Assembly (NCBI GenBank): GCA_904420555.1
Contig: CAJFVO010000001.1
Span: 124,001 to 188,000, forward strand
Direction: 5' to 3'
DNA length: 64,000 bases
Source: Candidatus Heritagella intestinalis
GTDB lineage: Bacteria; Bacillota; Clostridia; Oscillospirales; Acutalibacteraceae
Shown here in pieces: positions 17,062-26,778 of the stretch. Under the pieces are notes generated by a model. That model was given only the letters and a program-made list of their open reading frames with translations, did no database searches and was not told where the DNA came from. Numbering within the stretch: the first letter of the stretch is position 1; every line of letters begins with the position of its first letter. A program made the translations under genes and the position numbers.

Positions 17062-18351
17062 TTATTCTTCTCCCCGCACCCGGATGGAGTTGGCGTGGGC
17101 GGTGAGGCCCTCGGTTTCCGCCAGCCGGATAATATCCTCCGAAGCCGCCTGCAAAGCGGGCTGGGTGTAGTAGATAAAGCTGGACTTCTTCACAAAGCTA
17201 TCCACAGAAAGGGGCGAGAAGAACCGGGCGGTGCCGCTGGTGGGGAGCACGTGGTTGGGGCCGGCAAAGTAATCCCCCAAGGGCTCCGGGGAGTAATTGC
17301 CCAGGAACACAGAACCGGCGTTATCCAACCGCCCTACATACTCCATGGGATTGGCACAGCAGACTTCCAGGTGCTCTGGGGCCAGGTCGTTGGCAAACTC
17401 CACGGCCTCCTCCATGGTCTCGCAGACGATAACCGCACCGAAATTGGTCAGGGATTCCTCGATAATCTCCCGGCGGGAAAGGCGCTGCATCTGCTCTTGG
17501 AGCTGAGCCACGGTCTCCTGGGCCAGCTTCTCGCTGGTGGTGATGAGAATCGCCGAAGCCATGCGGTCGTGTTCCGCCTGGGACATCAAGTCCGCCGCCA
17601 GATAGGCGGGTTTCGCGGTTTCATCTGCCAAAATGAGGATTTCGCTGGGGCCGGCAATCATGTCGATGTCCACAGTGCCATACAGGTGCTTCTTGGCCGT
17701 GGCCACGAAGATATTCCCCGGGCCCACAATCTTGTCCACCTTGGGAACCGTCTCCGTGCCGTAGGCCAGGGCCGCTACCGCCTGGGCGCCGCCCATGAGG
17801 AACACCCGGTCTACCCCAGCCGCCAGGGCCGCCGCCATAATATCCGGGTTGGGCTTGCCGCCCTTGGCCGGAGGCGTCACCATGATAATCTCCCCCACCT
17901 CGGCAATTTTGGCGGGGATGGCATTCATCAGCACCGAAGAGGGATAGGCCGCCGTACCGCCGGGCACATAGATGCCCACCCGGTGCAGGCCCCGCACCCG
18001 CTGGCCCATGAGCACTCCATCCTGCTGGGTGGTGAGCCAGCTCTGCTGCTTCTGCCGCTGGTGGAAGTCCCGGATATTGGCCGCCGCCTTTTCCAGGGAC
18101 TCCAAAAAGGCCGGGTCGCACTGGGCGGCCAGGGCCTTCAGCTCTTCCCGGGAAATCTCCGTTTTTTCCGGAGCAGCCCCATCAAATTTTTCCGTATAGG
18201 CCCGCACCGCCGCGTCGCCGTTTTTCCGGACATTCTCCAGAATTTCCGCCACTGCGCCATCCACTTTGCGGTCGTTTTCCCCGATACGCTCTTTTAATTT
18301 TTCAATAAATCCGCGGCAAAGCTCCGCGTTGCCGGCTACAGTTTGAATCAT
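17062..18351 (-). CDS. hisD: Histidinol dehydrogenase
   Basis: 429 residues; a zinc- and NAD-dependent enzyme that oxidises histidinol twice to histidine. [16 protein letters not shown] (about 128-143), GSQ-like [13 protein letters not shown] and the GPGNIFV motif belong to the NAD and substrate site. APEHLEV in the last third holds the Glu-His catalytic pair, and the end carries conserved zinc ligands. A strong SD (AGGAGGAG) precedes the ATG. The 389-nt spacer before hisD holds degraded coding fragments instead of a clear promoter, so hisD is probably read from the hisZ promoter. Confidence 0.96.
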   Translation of the reverse strand: MIQTVAGNAELCRGFIEKLKERIGENDRKVDGAVAEILENVRKNGDAAVRAYTEKFDGAAPEKTEISREELKALAAQCDPAFLESLEKAAANIRDFHQRQKQQSWLTTQQDGVLMGQRVRGLHRVGIYVPGGTAAYPSSVLMNAIPAKIAEVGEIIMVTPPAKGGKPNPDIMAAALAAGVDRVFLMGGAQAVAALAYGTETVPKVDKIVGPGNIFVATAKKHLYGTVDIDMIAGPSEILILADETAKPAYLAADLMSQAEHDRMASAILITTSEKLAQETVAQLQEQMQRLSRREIIEESLTNFGAVIVCETMEEAVEFANDLAPEHLEVCCANPMEYVGRLDNAGSVFLGNYSPEPLGDYFAGPNHVLPTSGTARFFSPLSVDSFVKKSSFIYYTQPALQAASEDIIRLAETEGLTAHANSIRVRGEE

Positions 18352-18378
18352 GAAAACTCCTCCTACTCTATTAAAATT

Positions 18379-18525
18379 TTATTTTCTTTTTTTATCACAA
18401 ATCGCGTTCCAAACGGCGTTCCAACTTCTCTCGATAAATTTACGATCCGGTATAGCAAGCCATACGAAACTGGGAAACACCAGATAATGCACATCTTTTG
18501 TATCTGAAACGGACATACTATCCAT
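18379..18525 (-). pseudogene. Degraded YcxB-like C-terminal fragment, distal copy
   Basis: Minus-strand reading from an ATG at 18525 gives 48 codons ending at a TAA at 18379-18381. The last about 30 residues (VWLAIPDRKF onward, ending CDKKRK) follow the same spacing as the C-terminal end of the intact membrane protein at 18741-19277 and of the nearer fragment: Phe, then about seven residues, then Ala-Val, then a Lys/Arg-rich end. Similarity is weaker than for the nearer copy. It may be translated as a tiny protein (a poor SD, AAAAGGG, precedes it) but is more simply read as a decayed tandem duplicate. Confidence 0.45.
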
Positions 18526-18548
18526 CTTGCGGCCCTTTTCCCAATATA

Positions 18549-18728
18549 CTATCTTTTCATCAATTTTCTTTTTGTCTGAATTTCCATAGCCTGGAGCACT
18601 GCTTCAAAGGTTCCCTGGGAAAAACCATCCGCCCGATAGATTCCCAAAATCTGATGGGAAAACAAGATCAGGCGCAAAAGGCCGTCACACCAGACCCCTT
18701 TGACCTCCCGATAGGATACGGAAACCAG
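18549..18728 (-). pseudogene. Degraded YcxB-like C-terminal fragment, proximal copy
   Basis: A minus-strand open stretch of 59 codons without a start codon, bounded by TGA at 18729-18731 and TAG at 18549-18551. It aligns without gaps to the last 55 residues of the intact protein just upstream: 18 identities, concentrated in the pattern DGF-x-QG-x-F-x2-V-x3-ME-x4-RKL-x-K. It keeps only the cytoplasmic C-terminal domain; membrane segments are missing. This is best explained as the remnant of a tandem duplication, and it accounts for half of the apparent 389-nt gap before hisD. Confidence 0.7.
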
Positions 18729-18740
18729 TCAAGAGGAAGT

Positions 18741-19277
18741 TTATTTTTTCCGCAGTTTCCGGCCGGAATGGGCTTCCATACAGCGGCACACCGTGTCAAA
18801 ATCCCCCTGGATAAATCCGTCCTCCTGGAGCATCACGCAGACCAAATGGGACGCAGACAGAAAATGCAGATGCTTGTGGTACCGTACTTTCCGGATATCC
18901 TCATAGCGCAGCACCTGCACCGGCACACCGCCCTGCCGCTTTTCCATGCGGTTTTGGAAAAATACCCACTGCACCCGGCTGTCCCGGGATTCCAGCATTT
19001 TCATCTGGCGGTATCTGAAAATGCCCCCTACATACGGGAGCGCGTAAACGAATAAGAGAAGTAGCGTGATTTCCAAAAACATCTCCCAGAGCCCATCGGG
19101 ATAGTCTCCGGAAGAGGCGAACACCAACACACCCAGAAGCAAATACAGCCAAACGAGGAAGGCCACCAAGCAAACCACCACGGTATAGGGCATCCGCCGA
19201 AACAGCCAAGCCACACCGGCAACAAACTCCTTTTTGGTCAGCTTCCGCTCATAAATGGCAATGGGTTCTTCGTTCAT
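18741..19277 (-). CDS. YcxB-like membrane protein inside the his operon
   Basis: 178 residues. A short basic cytoplasmic start, two hydrophobic helices (about 31-54 and 66-88), then a soluble domain of about 90 residues with the YcxB-like pattern: a strand carrying WVFFQNRMEKR, YEDIRKV, SASHLVCVML and a closing DGFIQGDF with a helix ending RKLRKK. The function of the family is unknown. Its start overlaps the hisG stop (ATGA), so it is translated with hisG, yet no role in histidine synthesis is known. Two decayed copies of its C-terminal domain follow directly. Confidence 0.7.
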   Translation of the reverse strand: MNEEPIAIYERKLTKKEFVAGVAWLFRRMPYTVVVCLVAFLVWLYLLLGVLVFASSGDYPDGLWEMFLEITLLLLFVYALPYVGGIFRYRQMKMLESRDSRVQWVFFQNRMEKRQGGVPVQVLRYEDIRKVRYHKHLHFLSASHLVCVMLQEDGFIQGDFDTVCRCMEAHSGRKLRKK

Positions 19278-19927
19278 TTCTCCTCTTCCTTTCCGGTCTC
19301 CTTGATAGCCGCTTCCATTCGGGCAGCCAGGGATTCGATTTCCTTCTTCCGGAGTTTCATGCTGGCAATATTGACAATCAGCCGGGCGGAAATATCCGCC
19401 ACAAACTCCTTGACTTCCAGGCCGTTTTCCTTCAGGGTGGAGCCGGTCTCCACAATATCCACAATGGCATCGGAGAGGCCCAGCAAGGGGGCCAGCTCCA
19501 CAGAGCCCTCGATTTTGATGACCTTCACATCCATGGCCTTTCCTTCAAAAAAGGCCCGAGTCACGTTAGGATATTTGGAAGCCACGGTTTTTTCCGAAAA
19601 GCCCTGGTAAAAGTCCTGGTCCTTGGGGCCTGCCAGAGCAAACCGGCACCGGCCAAAGCCCAAATCCAGCACCTCGTAAAAACGGCTGCCGTTTTCCATG
19701 ATGGTGTCCTTGCCTACCACGCCCAAATCGCACACACCGTGCTCCACATAGGTAATCACATCGGCAGCCTTGGCCAGCACCACTTCAATCTGCCCGTCCC
19801 CAATGGGGAGGATGAGCTGCCGGCCTTTGTGGTGAACGCTGGTGCAGTCGATTCCCATCTTCTCCAGCAGCGCCACGGTGTCCTTTTCCAAACGTCCCTT
19901 TGTCAGGGCAATGCGCAGCGGTTTCAT
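19274..19927 (-). CDS. hisG: ATP phosphoribosyltransferase, short-form catalytic subunit
   Basis: 217 residues: the short HisG that lacks the C-terminal regulatory domain and needs HisZ. It joins ATP and PRPP in the first, feedback-controlled step of histidine synthesis. The periplasmic-binding-like fold and the PRPP loop DAIVDIVETGSTLKENGL (about 153-170) are present. The start at 19927 (MKPLRIALTKGRL) overlaps the hisZ stop by 4 nt; an upstream in-frame extension lies inside hisZ and is not family-like. Confidence 0.95.
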   Translation of the reverse strand: MKPLRIALTKGRLEKDTVALLEKMGIDCTSVHHKGRQLILPIGDGQIEVVLAKAADVITYVEHGVCDLGVVGKDTIMENGSRFYEVLDLGFGRCRFALAGPKDQDFYQGFSEKTVASKYPNVTRAFFEGKAMDVKVIKIEGSVELAPLLGLSDAIVDIVETGSTLKENGLEVKEFVADISARLIVNIASMKLRKKEIESLAARMEAAIKETGKEEEK

Positions 19928-21129
19928 TGAACAGCGCCCCCTTTCACAATCCCGTTTTCGCCCACAACATCCACTCGGGGAATGGCCTTGGCTTTGGCCA
20001 GGGCTTTGGCTTCTTCCAGAGAATCGCACAGGGCATTTTCACAGATGAGGCCCTCCTGCTGCCAGAGCTGGGAGGCGTATTGCAGGGCGGCCAATTCCTG
20101 GCCTGCTTCCCCATAGACCAACACATCCGGCTTGCGTACCGGCGCGCCCTGGCCCCGCTTGACCATAGCCTGGGCCACAGCGTCCACGTTGACGGAGAAG
20201 CCCACCGCAGGCATGGGGGCGTCAAACCGGGACAGCAGATTGTCGTAGCGGCCGCCCAGAAGCACGGCGTCGCCCCACTCCTCCACATAGGCGCTGAACA
20301 CCACGCCGGTGTAGTAGTCGTTGCGCTGCACCAACCCTAAGTCCACCATCATCCGGTCCCCAAGGCCCAGGGCCCGCAGGGACTCGTAAAGGCTTTGCAG
20401 GTATTGCAGGGGCTCCCGGGCTTCCTCCCCGGGGCACAGGGCCAGAGCTTCATCAATGACTTCCGCCCCGCCGAAAAGCCGGGGCAAGCGCCCCATGGCC
20501 CGGACGGCCGGGCTATCCTCCAACCCTTCCAGCAGCGTACTCAGAGCGGCATAATTTTTGGATTCAATGGTGCTGCGCAGCTCCTCCCGCTCTTCCTCGG
20601 TAATGGGGAGCTCCGCCGCCAAGGCCCGGAAAAAGCCCGCGTGGCCGATTTCCATCCGGAAGCCGGGCAGGCAGCTCTCCATGGCCTGGACTGCCAACGC
20701 CACCGCTTCAATGTCCGCCCGGCGGCCTCCGGCTCCCAGCAGCTCCACGCCGGCCTCCATGGTCTCGTTGCTCCGACCAGTGAGGCTGGGATTATTTCGA
20801 TAAATAGGCTGGCTGTAGTAGAACCGCATGGGCTTCTCCATGTTTTGCAGCCGGGTAGCGGCCAACCGGGCAATGGGTGTGGTGGTATCGGGCCGAAGCA
20901 CCAGGAGCCGGCCCTTGGGGTCGCTCATCTTATACAGCACCTCTTGGGAGATGCCCGAACGGTGGGGATCAAACACATCGTAGAACTCCACCCCTGGGGT
21001 CACCGCTTCCTGGTAACCGTGGGACGCAAACACCTCTTCCAGCTTCTCTTCTGCCAAACGCCGAGCGGCGCAGGCTTCAAAGAGCAGATCTCGCGTCCCC
21101 TCCGGCGTGATTTTATTATAAAGCTTCAT
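19924..21129 (-). CDS. hisZ: ATP phosphoribosyltransferase regulatory subunit
   Basis: 401 residues; a histidyl-tRNA synthetase paralogue without aminoacylation role that forms a hetero-octamer with short HisG and mediates histidine feedback. TPEGTRDLLFE (9-19) and the class II motif-2 region LRPDTTTPIARL are visible. It is the first gene of the his operon. Its close coupling to hisG supports strict subunit stoichiometry. Confidence 0.93.
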   Translation of the reverse strand: MKLYNKITPEGTRDLLFEACAARRLAEEKLEEVFASHGYQEAVTPGVEFYDVFDPHRSGISQEVLYKMSDPKGRLLVLRPDTTTPIARLAATRLQNMEKPMRFYYSQPIYRNNPSLTGRSNETMEAGVELLGAGGRRADIEAVALAVQAMESCLPGFRMEIGHAGFFRALAAELPITEEEREELRSTIESKNYAALSTLLEGLEDSPAVRAMGRLPRLFGGAEVIDEALALCPGEEAREPLQYLQSLYESLRALGLGDRMMVDLGLVQRNDYYTGVVFSAYVEEWGDAVLLGGRYDNLLSRFDAPMPAVGFSVNVDAVAQAMVKRGQGAPVRKPDVLVYGEAGQELAALQYASQLWQQEGLICENALCDSLEEAKALAKAKAIPRVDVVGENGIVKGGAVQ

Positions 21130-21172
21130 CCGCGCTTCCTCGCTTCCTTTTGTTTCACTTTAGCGTGATGCT

Positions 21173-21202
21173 ATGATACCATATTCAAGCATCGGCTGTC
21201 AA
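21173..21202 (-). promoter_or_regulatory. Promoter of the main histidine operon
   Basis: On the minus strand TTGACA (21197-21202), an 18-nt spacer and TATCAT (21173-21178). The expected leader to the hisZ ATG at 21129 is only about 35-40 nt, too short for a T-box or His-leader attenuator. Confidence 0.75.
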
Positions 21203-21231
21203 CGGCCTTTGGGTATCTCCCCGGCAGAGCA

Positions 21232-24200
21232 TCAGAAAAAGCTCATCTGGCTGCTGTCCGGCAGACCGCCCAGGGCCCCTGCCTCCCGCAGAGTATCGAT
21301 CACCGCCCGGGAAACCTTGGAACGGGCTTGCAGGTCATCGATGGAGATGTAAGGCCCGCCGTCATTTTTGGCTTCCTCCAAGCTGACGGCGGCGGCCTCC
21401 CCTACGCCGCTGAGGGACGAGAAGGGAAGCCGGAGCTTGCCGTCCTCCACCAGGAACTTTTTAGCGGCGGAACGGTACAAATCTACCGGGAGCACCTCGA
21501 TGCCCCGGGCCAGCATTTCATTGACAATTTGCAGGGTGGAATAGGCAGCTTCCTCTTTGGCGCTGGCCTCCTTGCCCTTCATGTTGATTTCCGTCATTTT
21601 CTGCCGGACGGCGTCCCGACCCCGGGCCACTACCGCCCCATCAAAGTCCTCGCCTCGGACGGAGAAGTAAGCGGCATAGTACTCCACAGGGCGGTGTACC
21701 TTGTACCACCCCAGCCGCAGAGCAGAAATCATATAGGCCGCCGCGTGGGCCTTGGGGAACATGTACTTGATTTTCAGACAGGAATCAATGTACCATTCCG
21801 GCACGTTGTGATCCCGCATGGCCTGCTTATGTTCATCGGTAAGGAGCTTGGGGGCCTTGCCCTTTCGGACGATTTCCATAATCTTAAAGGCCATTTTCGG
21901 CTCCAACCCCTTGAGCATCAAGTACGTCATAATACTGTCACGGGTACCGATTACCTCGGAAATGGTGCAAGTGCCGTTTTTAATCAAATCCTGGGCGTTG
22001 CCCAGCCACACGTCCGTGCCGTGAGAAAGGCCGGAAATTTGCAGCAGGTCCGAGAAGGTCCGGGGATTGGAATCCACCAGCATCTGGCGGACAAAGGGGG
22101 TGCCCAGCTCCGGCAGAGAGAAGGTGCCGGTGGTGGAGTCGATGTCCTCCGGCTTGACTCCCAGGGCCTTGGTAGAGTGGAACAGAGACATGACCTCCGG
22201 GTCACTCATGGAGACGTTCATCACGGGAATGCCGGTGTACTCCTCCAAATAGTGGTAGATGGTGGGCACATCATGGCCCAGCTCATCCAGCTTACAGATG
22301 GTATCGTGAATGGAGTGGAAGTCGAAGTGAGTGGTAATGTTGTCGGACTTCTGGTCGTTGGCGGGATGCTGCACCGGACAGAACTCGTAGATGTCGTGGC
22401 CCTTTGGCACAACCACCATGCCGCCAGGGTGCTGGCCAGTGGTGCGCTTAATGCCCGTGCAGCCAATGGCCAGCCGCTGTTCCTCCGCCCGGCGCAGGGG
22501 GATGCCACGCTCTTCGGCGTACTTCTTCACAAAGCCTAGCGCGGTCTTATCCGCCACGGTGGCGATGGTGCCGGCCTTGAACACGTTGTCCTTGCCGAAA
22601 AGAGTTTCGGTATACCGATGGGCGCTGGACTGGTATTCCCCGGAGAAGTTCAGGTCGATATCCGGGGTCTTATCGCCGTCAAAGCCCAGGAAGGTTTCAA
22701 AGGGAATGGTGTGGCCGTCCCGCTCATAGTCTGTGCCGCAGACCGGGCACTTTTTCGGCGGCAGGTCAAAGCCGGAGCCATAGCTGCCGTCGGTGATGAA
22801 TTCGCTGTGCTTGCAGTTGGGACAGAGATAGTGGGGCTCCAGGGGATTGACCTCGGAAATACCCGCCATACTGGCCACAAACGATGAACCAACCGAACCA
22901 CGGGAGCCCACCAGATAGCCATGAGCCTCGGAGTCCGCCACCAGCTTCTGGGCTGTCATATACAGCACTGAGAAACCGTGCTTATTGATGGAATCCAGTT
23001 CCCGCTTCAATCGCTTTTCCACAATTTCCGGCAGGGGGTCGCCGTACTTTTCCTTAGCCCGCTCCCAGCACATGGCGTTCAGCTGCTCCTCTGCCCCATC
23101 GATAAAGGGCGGGAATGTGCCTTTGGGAATGGGCCGGACAATATCGATGGAATCCGCGATTTTGTTGGTGTTTTCCACTACCACTTCATAGGCCTTTTCC
23201 TCCCCCAGATACCGGAATTCTTCCAGCATTTCCGCGGTGGTGCGCATATACAGGGGGGCCTGCTCCGAGGCGTCGTCAAAGCCCTGGCCCGCCATGAGGA
23301 TTTCCCGATATTTGGCGTCCTTGGGGTCCATGAAGTGGACATCACCGGTAGCCACTACGGGTTTATTCAGCTTTTCGCCCAAACGCACAATGGTACGATT
23401 AAAGTCCATGAGCTCCTCCTCACTGGAAGCGGAGCCATTACGGAGCATAAACCGGTTATTCCCCAGGGGCTGGATTTCCAGATAGTCATAGAAGGAGGCG
23501 ATTTCACACAGCTTCTCCCAAGACTCGTGACGCAGGATGGCCCGGAACAGCTCGCCAGCTTCGCAGGCGCTGCCGATGAGCAGCCCTTCCCGGTGCTCCA
23601 TGAGGACGCTCTTGGGAATCCGGGGACGCTTGTAGAAGTAATCCAAATGAGCGTAGGAAATGAGCTTATACAGGTTCCGTAGGCCCGTCTGGTTCTGCAC
23701 CAGGATAATCTGGTGGAAGGTGGGCAGCTTTTTGGGGTCGCCTCCGGCCAGGGAGGTGTTAATGGCTGAAATCTCCTTGGTTCCGGTATCCTCTCTCAGG
23801 CGCACCAGCAGAATTTTGAAGATTTCCGCCAGAACTTTGGCGTCATCGCAGGCCCGGTGATGGTTAAAGGGCGGCAGCTTCAGATATTCAGCCACGGTAT
23901 CCAGTTTGCAGTTCTTAATATCCCGGAGCATGGAGCGGCACATGGGTACGGTATCGATATACGTATAGGGGAACTCCAGTCCGCTGCGCTTGGAAGCCGC
24001 CCGCATAAAAGAAGTGTCGAATTCCGCATTGTGGGCCACTAAAACAGGGTTTCCTTCCCCGCAGAAGGCAAAAAAGGCTTCCAGAGCTTCCTTTTCCGAG
24101 GGGGCGTCCTGGACCATACTGTCGGTGATGCCGGTGAGCTCGGTAATTTTGGCGGGGACAGGACGTTCCGGATTGACAAAGGTATCAAAACTGTCGATAA

Positions 24201-25605
24201 TCTCCCCGTTTTTGATGCGCACCGCGCCGATTTCCGTCATGCGGTCATTGCTGGCGCTGAAGCCAGTGGTTTCAATATCAAAGGCGATAAATTCCCCGTC
24301 AAAGGGCATTTCCCCCTGGCCGGTAACGGCCGGAACCATATCGTTGACAAAATAGGCCTCCACGCCGTAGATGACCTTCATCTCCCCGCCGTCCTTGCGG
24401 ATGGCCTCTACGGCGTTCATGGCGTCGGGGAAAGCCTGGACCACGCCGTGGTCGGTGATAGCGATGGCTTTCTGCCCCCAACGGAAAGCCCGGTTAATCA
24501 GGTCGCCGGCCGGCGTCATGCCGTCCATGCTGGACATATTGGTGTGCAGATGCAGCTCCACCCGCTTGACTTCCGCATCGTCCACCACCTTCAACTGTTC
24601 CACCGAGGCGATGGCCCGGGGACGCATCACGTCCTCGTGGTCGTATTTGTCGTATTCCACATTGCCGCGGGCCAGGATGCTCATACCCTTTTTCAGAGTA
24701 TCCAACAGCTTGCACTGCTTAATGTCCTGAATGACTTTCAGAGAAATAGAGCTGGTATAGTCCGTGATATTGATGGTATAGATTTTCCGGCTCTTGTCCC
24801 GGGTCTCCTTGCTCTCAATGGAGAAGATTTCTCCCCAAACACAGGCGCTGCCAATATCAGGGGTGACCTTTTCAATGGGGATAGGCACGGCGCGGCCTAT
24901 ACGGCCCAGAATATCCTTAGCGGTATCCGGCAGGATGGTGGGATACAGGTTCTCCGCCGAACGCACACTCACCGACCGGGGCGGGCCCTCCTTCTTTTTG
25001 GAAGAAGCGCGGGCAGGACGTTCCTCCATCATGGCCTCATACTGGGCCACCTCTTCCACAACCGCTTCCCGGCGTCGGGCTTCCTCTTCCCGTTTCACCG
25101 CCTCCACCTGGACAGATTCTCCCAGTTCCAGAGAAAGCCGCCCCTCAAACTTCACAGGGATAGTGACGTTAAATTCTTCAGCAATCAGGTTGGAAAGGGC
25201 TTCGTCCAGGCGCCGGGCTATCAGCAGGTCGTGGCCGCCGTGACACAGGGAGACCCAAAAGGTGTGCTCCCGAACCTGGGCGGTGGCATCCTTAAAACAG
25301 CCGTTGACATTGGCGTCCCGGCGCTTCAGCTCCATGGCCAGGCTGGGGAAATACTCCGCGGTGAAGGTCTCCTCCGGATACCGGGGATGAATCATGGCCC
25401 GGCCAAGCTCCAAGGGGGAGTTTTCCAAGAGCCTCTCCGCCCGAAAAAGAGTCGTCCGTTCCACTGGCTTGGAGAAAGCCACCACCACCTCCAGCCAGCG
25501 TCTTTCCCTTTCCACTCGGACAGAGCGCACTTCTCCCTGCCGCACTTCTTCGGGCAGGGAAGCGCAGTCAATATGGTTTGCAAATAACGATTCAAAGCTC
25601 TTCAC
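21232..25605 (-). CDS. polC: DNA polymerase III alpha subunit, Gram-positive PolC type
   Basis: 1457 residues from the GTG at 25605, chosen because AAGGAAGG lies just upstream; a longer frame from a TTG at 25665 runs through the hairpin after ispG. Domains in order: N-terminal domain, OB fold (about 215-320), PHP domain starting near VELHLHTNMS (about 350) and interrupted by a DEDD proofreading exonuclease (FDIETTG near 440), the polymerase core with a four-cysteine zinc module (CPNC ... CPVC, about 925-960) and the catalytic DIDLNFSG near 983, then fingers and helix-hairpin-helix parts. It is the main replicative polymerase of low-GC-type Firmicutes. It ends the pyrH-to-polC operon. Confidence 0.97.
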   Translation of the reverse strand: MKSFESLFANHIDCASLPEEVRQGEVRSVRVERERRWLEVVVAFSKPVERTTLFRAERLLENSPLELGRAMIHPRYPEETFTAEYFPSLAMELKRRDANVNGCFKDATAQVREHTFWVSLCHGGHDLLIARRLDEALSNLIAEEFNVTIPVKFEGRLSLELGESVQVEAVKREEEARRREAVVEEVAQYEAMMEERPARASSKKKEGPPRSVSVRSAENLYPTILPDTAKDILGRIGRAVPIPIEKVTPDIGSACVWGEIFSIESKETRDKSRKIYTINITDYTSSISLKVIQDIKQCKLLDTLKKGMSILARGNVEYDKYDHEDVMRPRAIASVEQLKVVDDAEVKRVELHLHTNMSSMDGMTPAGDLINRAFRWGQKAIAITDHGVVQAFPDAMNAVEAIRKDGGEMKVIYGVEAYFVNDMVPAVTGQGEMPFDGEFIAFDIETTGFSASNDRMTEIGAVRIKNGEIIDSFDTFVNPERPVPAKITELTGITDSMVQDAPSEKEALEAFFAFCGEGNPVLVAHNAEFDTSFMRAASKRSGLEFPYTYIDTVPMCRSMLRDIKNCKLDTVAEYLKLPPFNHHRACDDAKVLAEIFKILLVRLREDTGTKEISAINTSLAGGDPKKLPTFHQIILVQNQTGLRNLYKLISYAHLDYFYKRPRIPKSVLMEHREGLLIGSACEAGELFRAILRHESWEKLCEIASFYDYLEIQPLGNNRFMLRNGSASSEEELMDFNRTIVRLGEKLNKPVVATGDVHFMDPKDAKYREILMAGQGFDDASEQAPLYMRTTAEMLEEFRYLGEEKAYEVVVENTNKIADSIDIVRPIPKGTFPPFIDGAEEQLNAMCWERAKEKYGDPLPEIVEKRLKRELDSINKHGFSVLYMTAQKLVADSEAHGYLVGSRGSVGSSFVASMAGISEVNPLEPHYLCPNCKHSEFITDGSYGSGFDLPPKKCPVCGTDYERDGHTIPFETFLGFDGDKTPDIDLNFSGEYQSSAHRYTETLFGKDNVFKAGTIATVADKTALGFVKKYAEERGIPLRRAEEQRLAIGCTGIKRTTGQHPGGMVVVPKGHDIYEFCPVQHPANDQKSDNITTHFDFHSIHDTICKLDELGHDVPTIYHYLEEYTGIPVMNVSMSDPEVMSLFHSTKALGVKPEDIDSTTGTFSLPELGTPFVRQMLVDSNPRTFSDLLQISGLSHGTDVWLGNAQDLIKNGTCTISEVIGTRDSIMTYLMLKGLEPKMAFKIMEIVRKGKAPKLLTDEHKQAMRDHNVPEWYIDSCLKIKYMFPKAHAAAYMISALRLGWYKVHRPVEYYAAYFSVRGEDFDGAVVARGRDAVRQKMTEINMKGKEASAKEEAAYSTLQIVNEMLARGIEVLPVDLYRSAAKKFLVEDGKLRLPFSSLSGVGEAAAVSLEEAKNDGGPYISIDDLQARSKVSRAVIDTLREAGALGGLPDSSQMSFF

Positions 25606-25643
25606 AGGCGACCTTCCTTTTCCTGATTTCTCATAAGCCAAAT

Positions 25644-25688
25644 ACGCCGCCTCCGGCTGCCCCAAGAGGCTTCTTCCGAAGGCGGCGT
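25644..25688 (-). promoter_or_regulatory. Hairpin between ispG and polC
   Basis: Arms 25644-25656 and 25676-25688 pair over 13 bp with one wobble. On the minus strand it is followed by GTATTTGGC, a poor T tract, so it may attenuate rather than end transcription before polC. Confidence 0.5.
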
Positions 25689-25692
25689 GCCG

Positions 25693-26739
25693 TCATAACT
25701 TTTCGATTTCGTCCATCAAAGCGTCTACCAGGCCGGTTTCCGGCACCTTGCAGAGAATCTGCCCTTTTTTAAAGAGCAGGCCTTCCCCATCGCCGCCGGC
25801 AATGCCAATATCCGCTTCCCGGGCCTCCCCGGGGCCATTGACCACGCAGCCCATTACCGCCACGGTAATGTCCTTCTGGCAGTTTTGCAGCCGCTTTTCC
25901 ACTTCGCCGGCAATGGCGATGAGGTCAATGCGGGTGCGCCCGCAGGTGGGGCAGGAAACCAGCTTTGGCCCATGCTGCAGTCCCAAGGCCTTGAGAATAT
26001 CCCGGGCGGCGGCTACTTCTTCCTCTGGGTCAGCCGTCAGGGAAACCCGGATGGTATCCCCAATGCCCCGCTGAAGCAGGCTGCCAATGCCGATGGCGGA
26101 TTTGACAAGCCCCATCCGGGCGGTGCCTGCCTCGGTGACCCCCAGATGCAGAGGGTAATCGCAGGCTTCAGAAGCCAGCTCATAAGCCCGAATCATTTTA
26201 TCCACACGGGAGGACTTCATAGACAGGACAATGTCCGTAAAATCAAATTTTTCCAAAAGAGAAGCGTGATAGAGAGCGCTCTCACACAAGGCTTCCGGCG
26301 TGGGGCTGCCGTATTTGGCCAGAATCTCCTTTTCCAGGGAACCGGAATTCACCCCAATGCGGATGGGAATCCCCCGGCGGCGGCATTCATCCGCTACGGC
26401 TTTGACGTGCTCGTCGGAGCCGATATTCCCCGGGTTAATGCGGATTTTATCCACCCCGGCCGCCGCGGCCTCCAAGGCCAAGCGGTAATCAAAGTGGATA
26501 TCCGCCACCAACGGGATGGAAATCGCCTCTTTAATTGCGGGAATCAATGCTACGGCCTCCCGATTAGGGATAGCTGCCCGGAGGATCTGGCAGCCGGCCT
26601 TTTCCAGCCGCACTGCCTGGTCCACGCTTCCGGCAATATCCGTAGAGGGTACGCTGAGCATGGACTGCACCGTTACCGGCGCACCTCCGCCAATGGCTAC
26701 TTTTCCCGCCCGGACCTGCCGGGTCTTGTGTCTCTCCAT
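25693..26739 (-). CDS. ispG: 4-hydroxy-3-methylbut-2-enyl diphosphate synthase (flavodoxin)
   Basis: 348 residues; the iron-sulfur enzyme that reduces MEcPP to HMBPP in the MEP isoprenoid pathway. The TIM-barrel part shows VADIHFDYRLA and INPGNIG. The C-terminal cluster-binding domain has CPTCGRT and MGCVVNGPGE, which supply the 4Fe-4S ligands. It follows rseP by 39 nt, and with dxr in the same operon supplies precursors for UppS. Confidence 0.96.
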   Translation of the reverse strand: MERHKTRQVRAGKVAIGGGAPVTVQSMLSVPSTDIAGSVDQAVRLEKAGCQILRAAIPNREAVALIPAIKEAISIPLVADIHFDYRLALEAAAAGVDKIRINPGNIGSDEHVKAVADECRRRGIPIRIGVNSGSLEKEILAKYGSPTPEALCESALYHASLLEKFDFTDIVLSMKSSRVDKMIRAYELASEACDYPLHLGVTEAGTARMGLVKSAIGIGSLLQRGIGDTIRVSLTADPEEEVAAARDILKALGLQHGPKLVSCPTCGRTRIDLIAIAGEVEKRLQNCQKDITVAVMGCVVNGPGEAREADIGIAGGDGEGLLFKKGQILCKVPETGLVDALMDEIEKL

Positions 26740-26778
26740 TTACTACTTCCCCTTTCCCTTTCCTTACAAATGCCTGGG

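Noticed and set aside
18498..19055. 185-codon plus-strand frame over the YcxB-like gene and its remnants
   Set aside because: The minus strand carries the recognisable domain and its repeated C-terminal pattern; the plus frame has none.
21130..21231. T-box or attenuator before hisZ
   Set aside because: The leader is under 45 nt and lacks the T-box motif.
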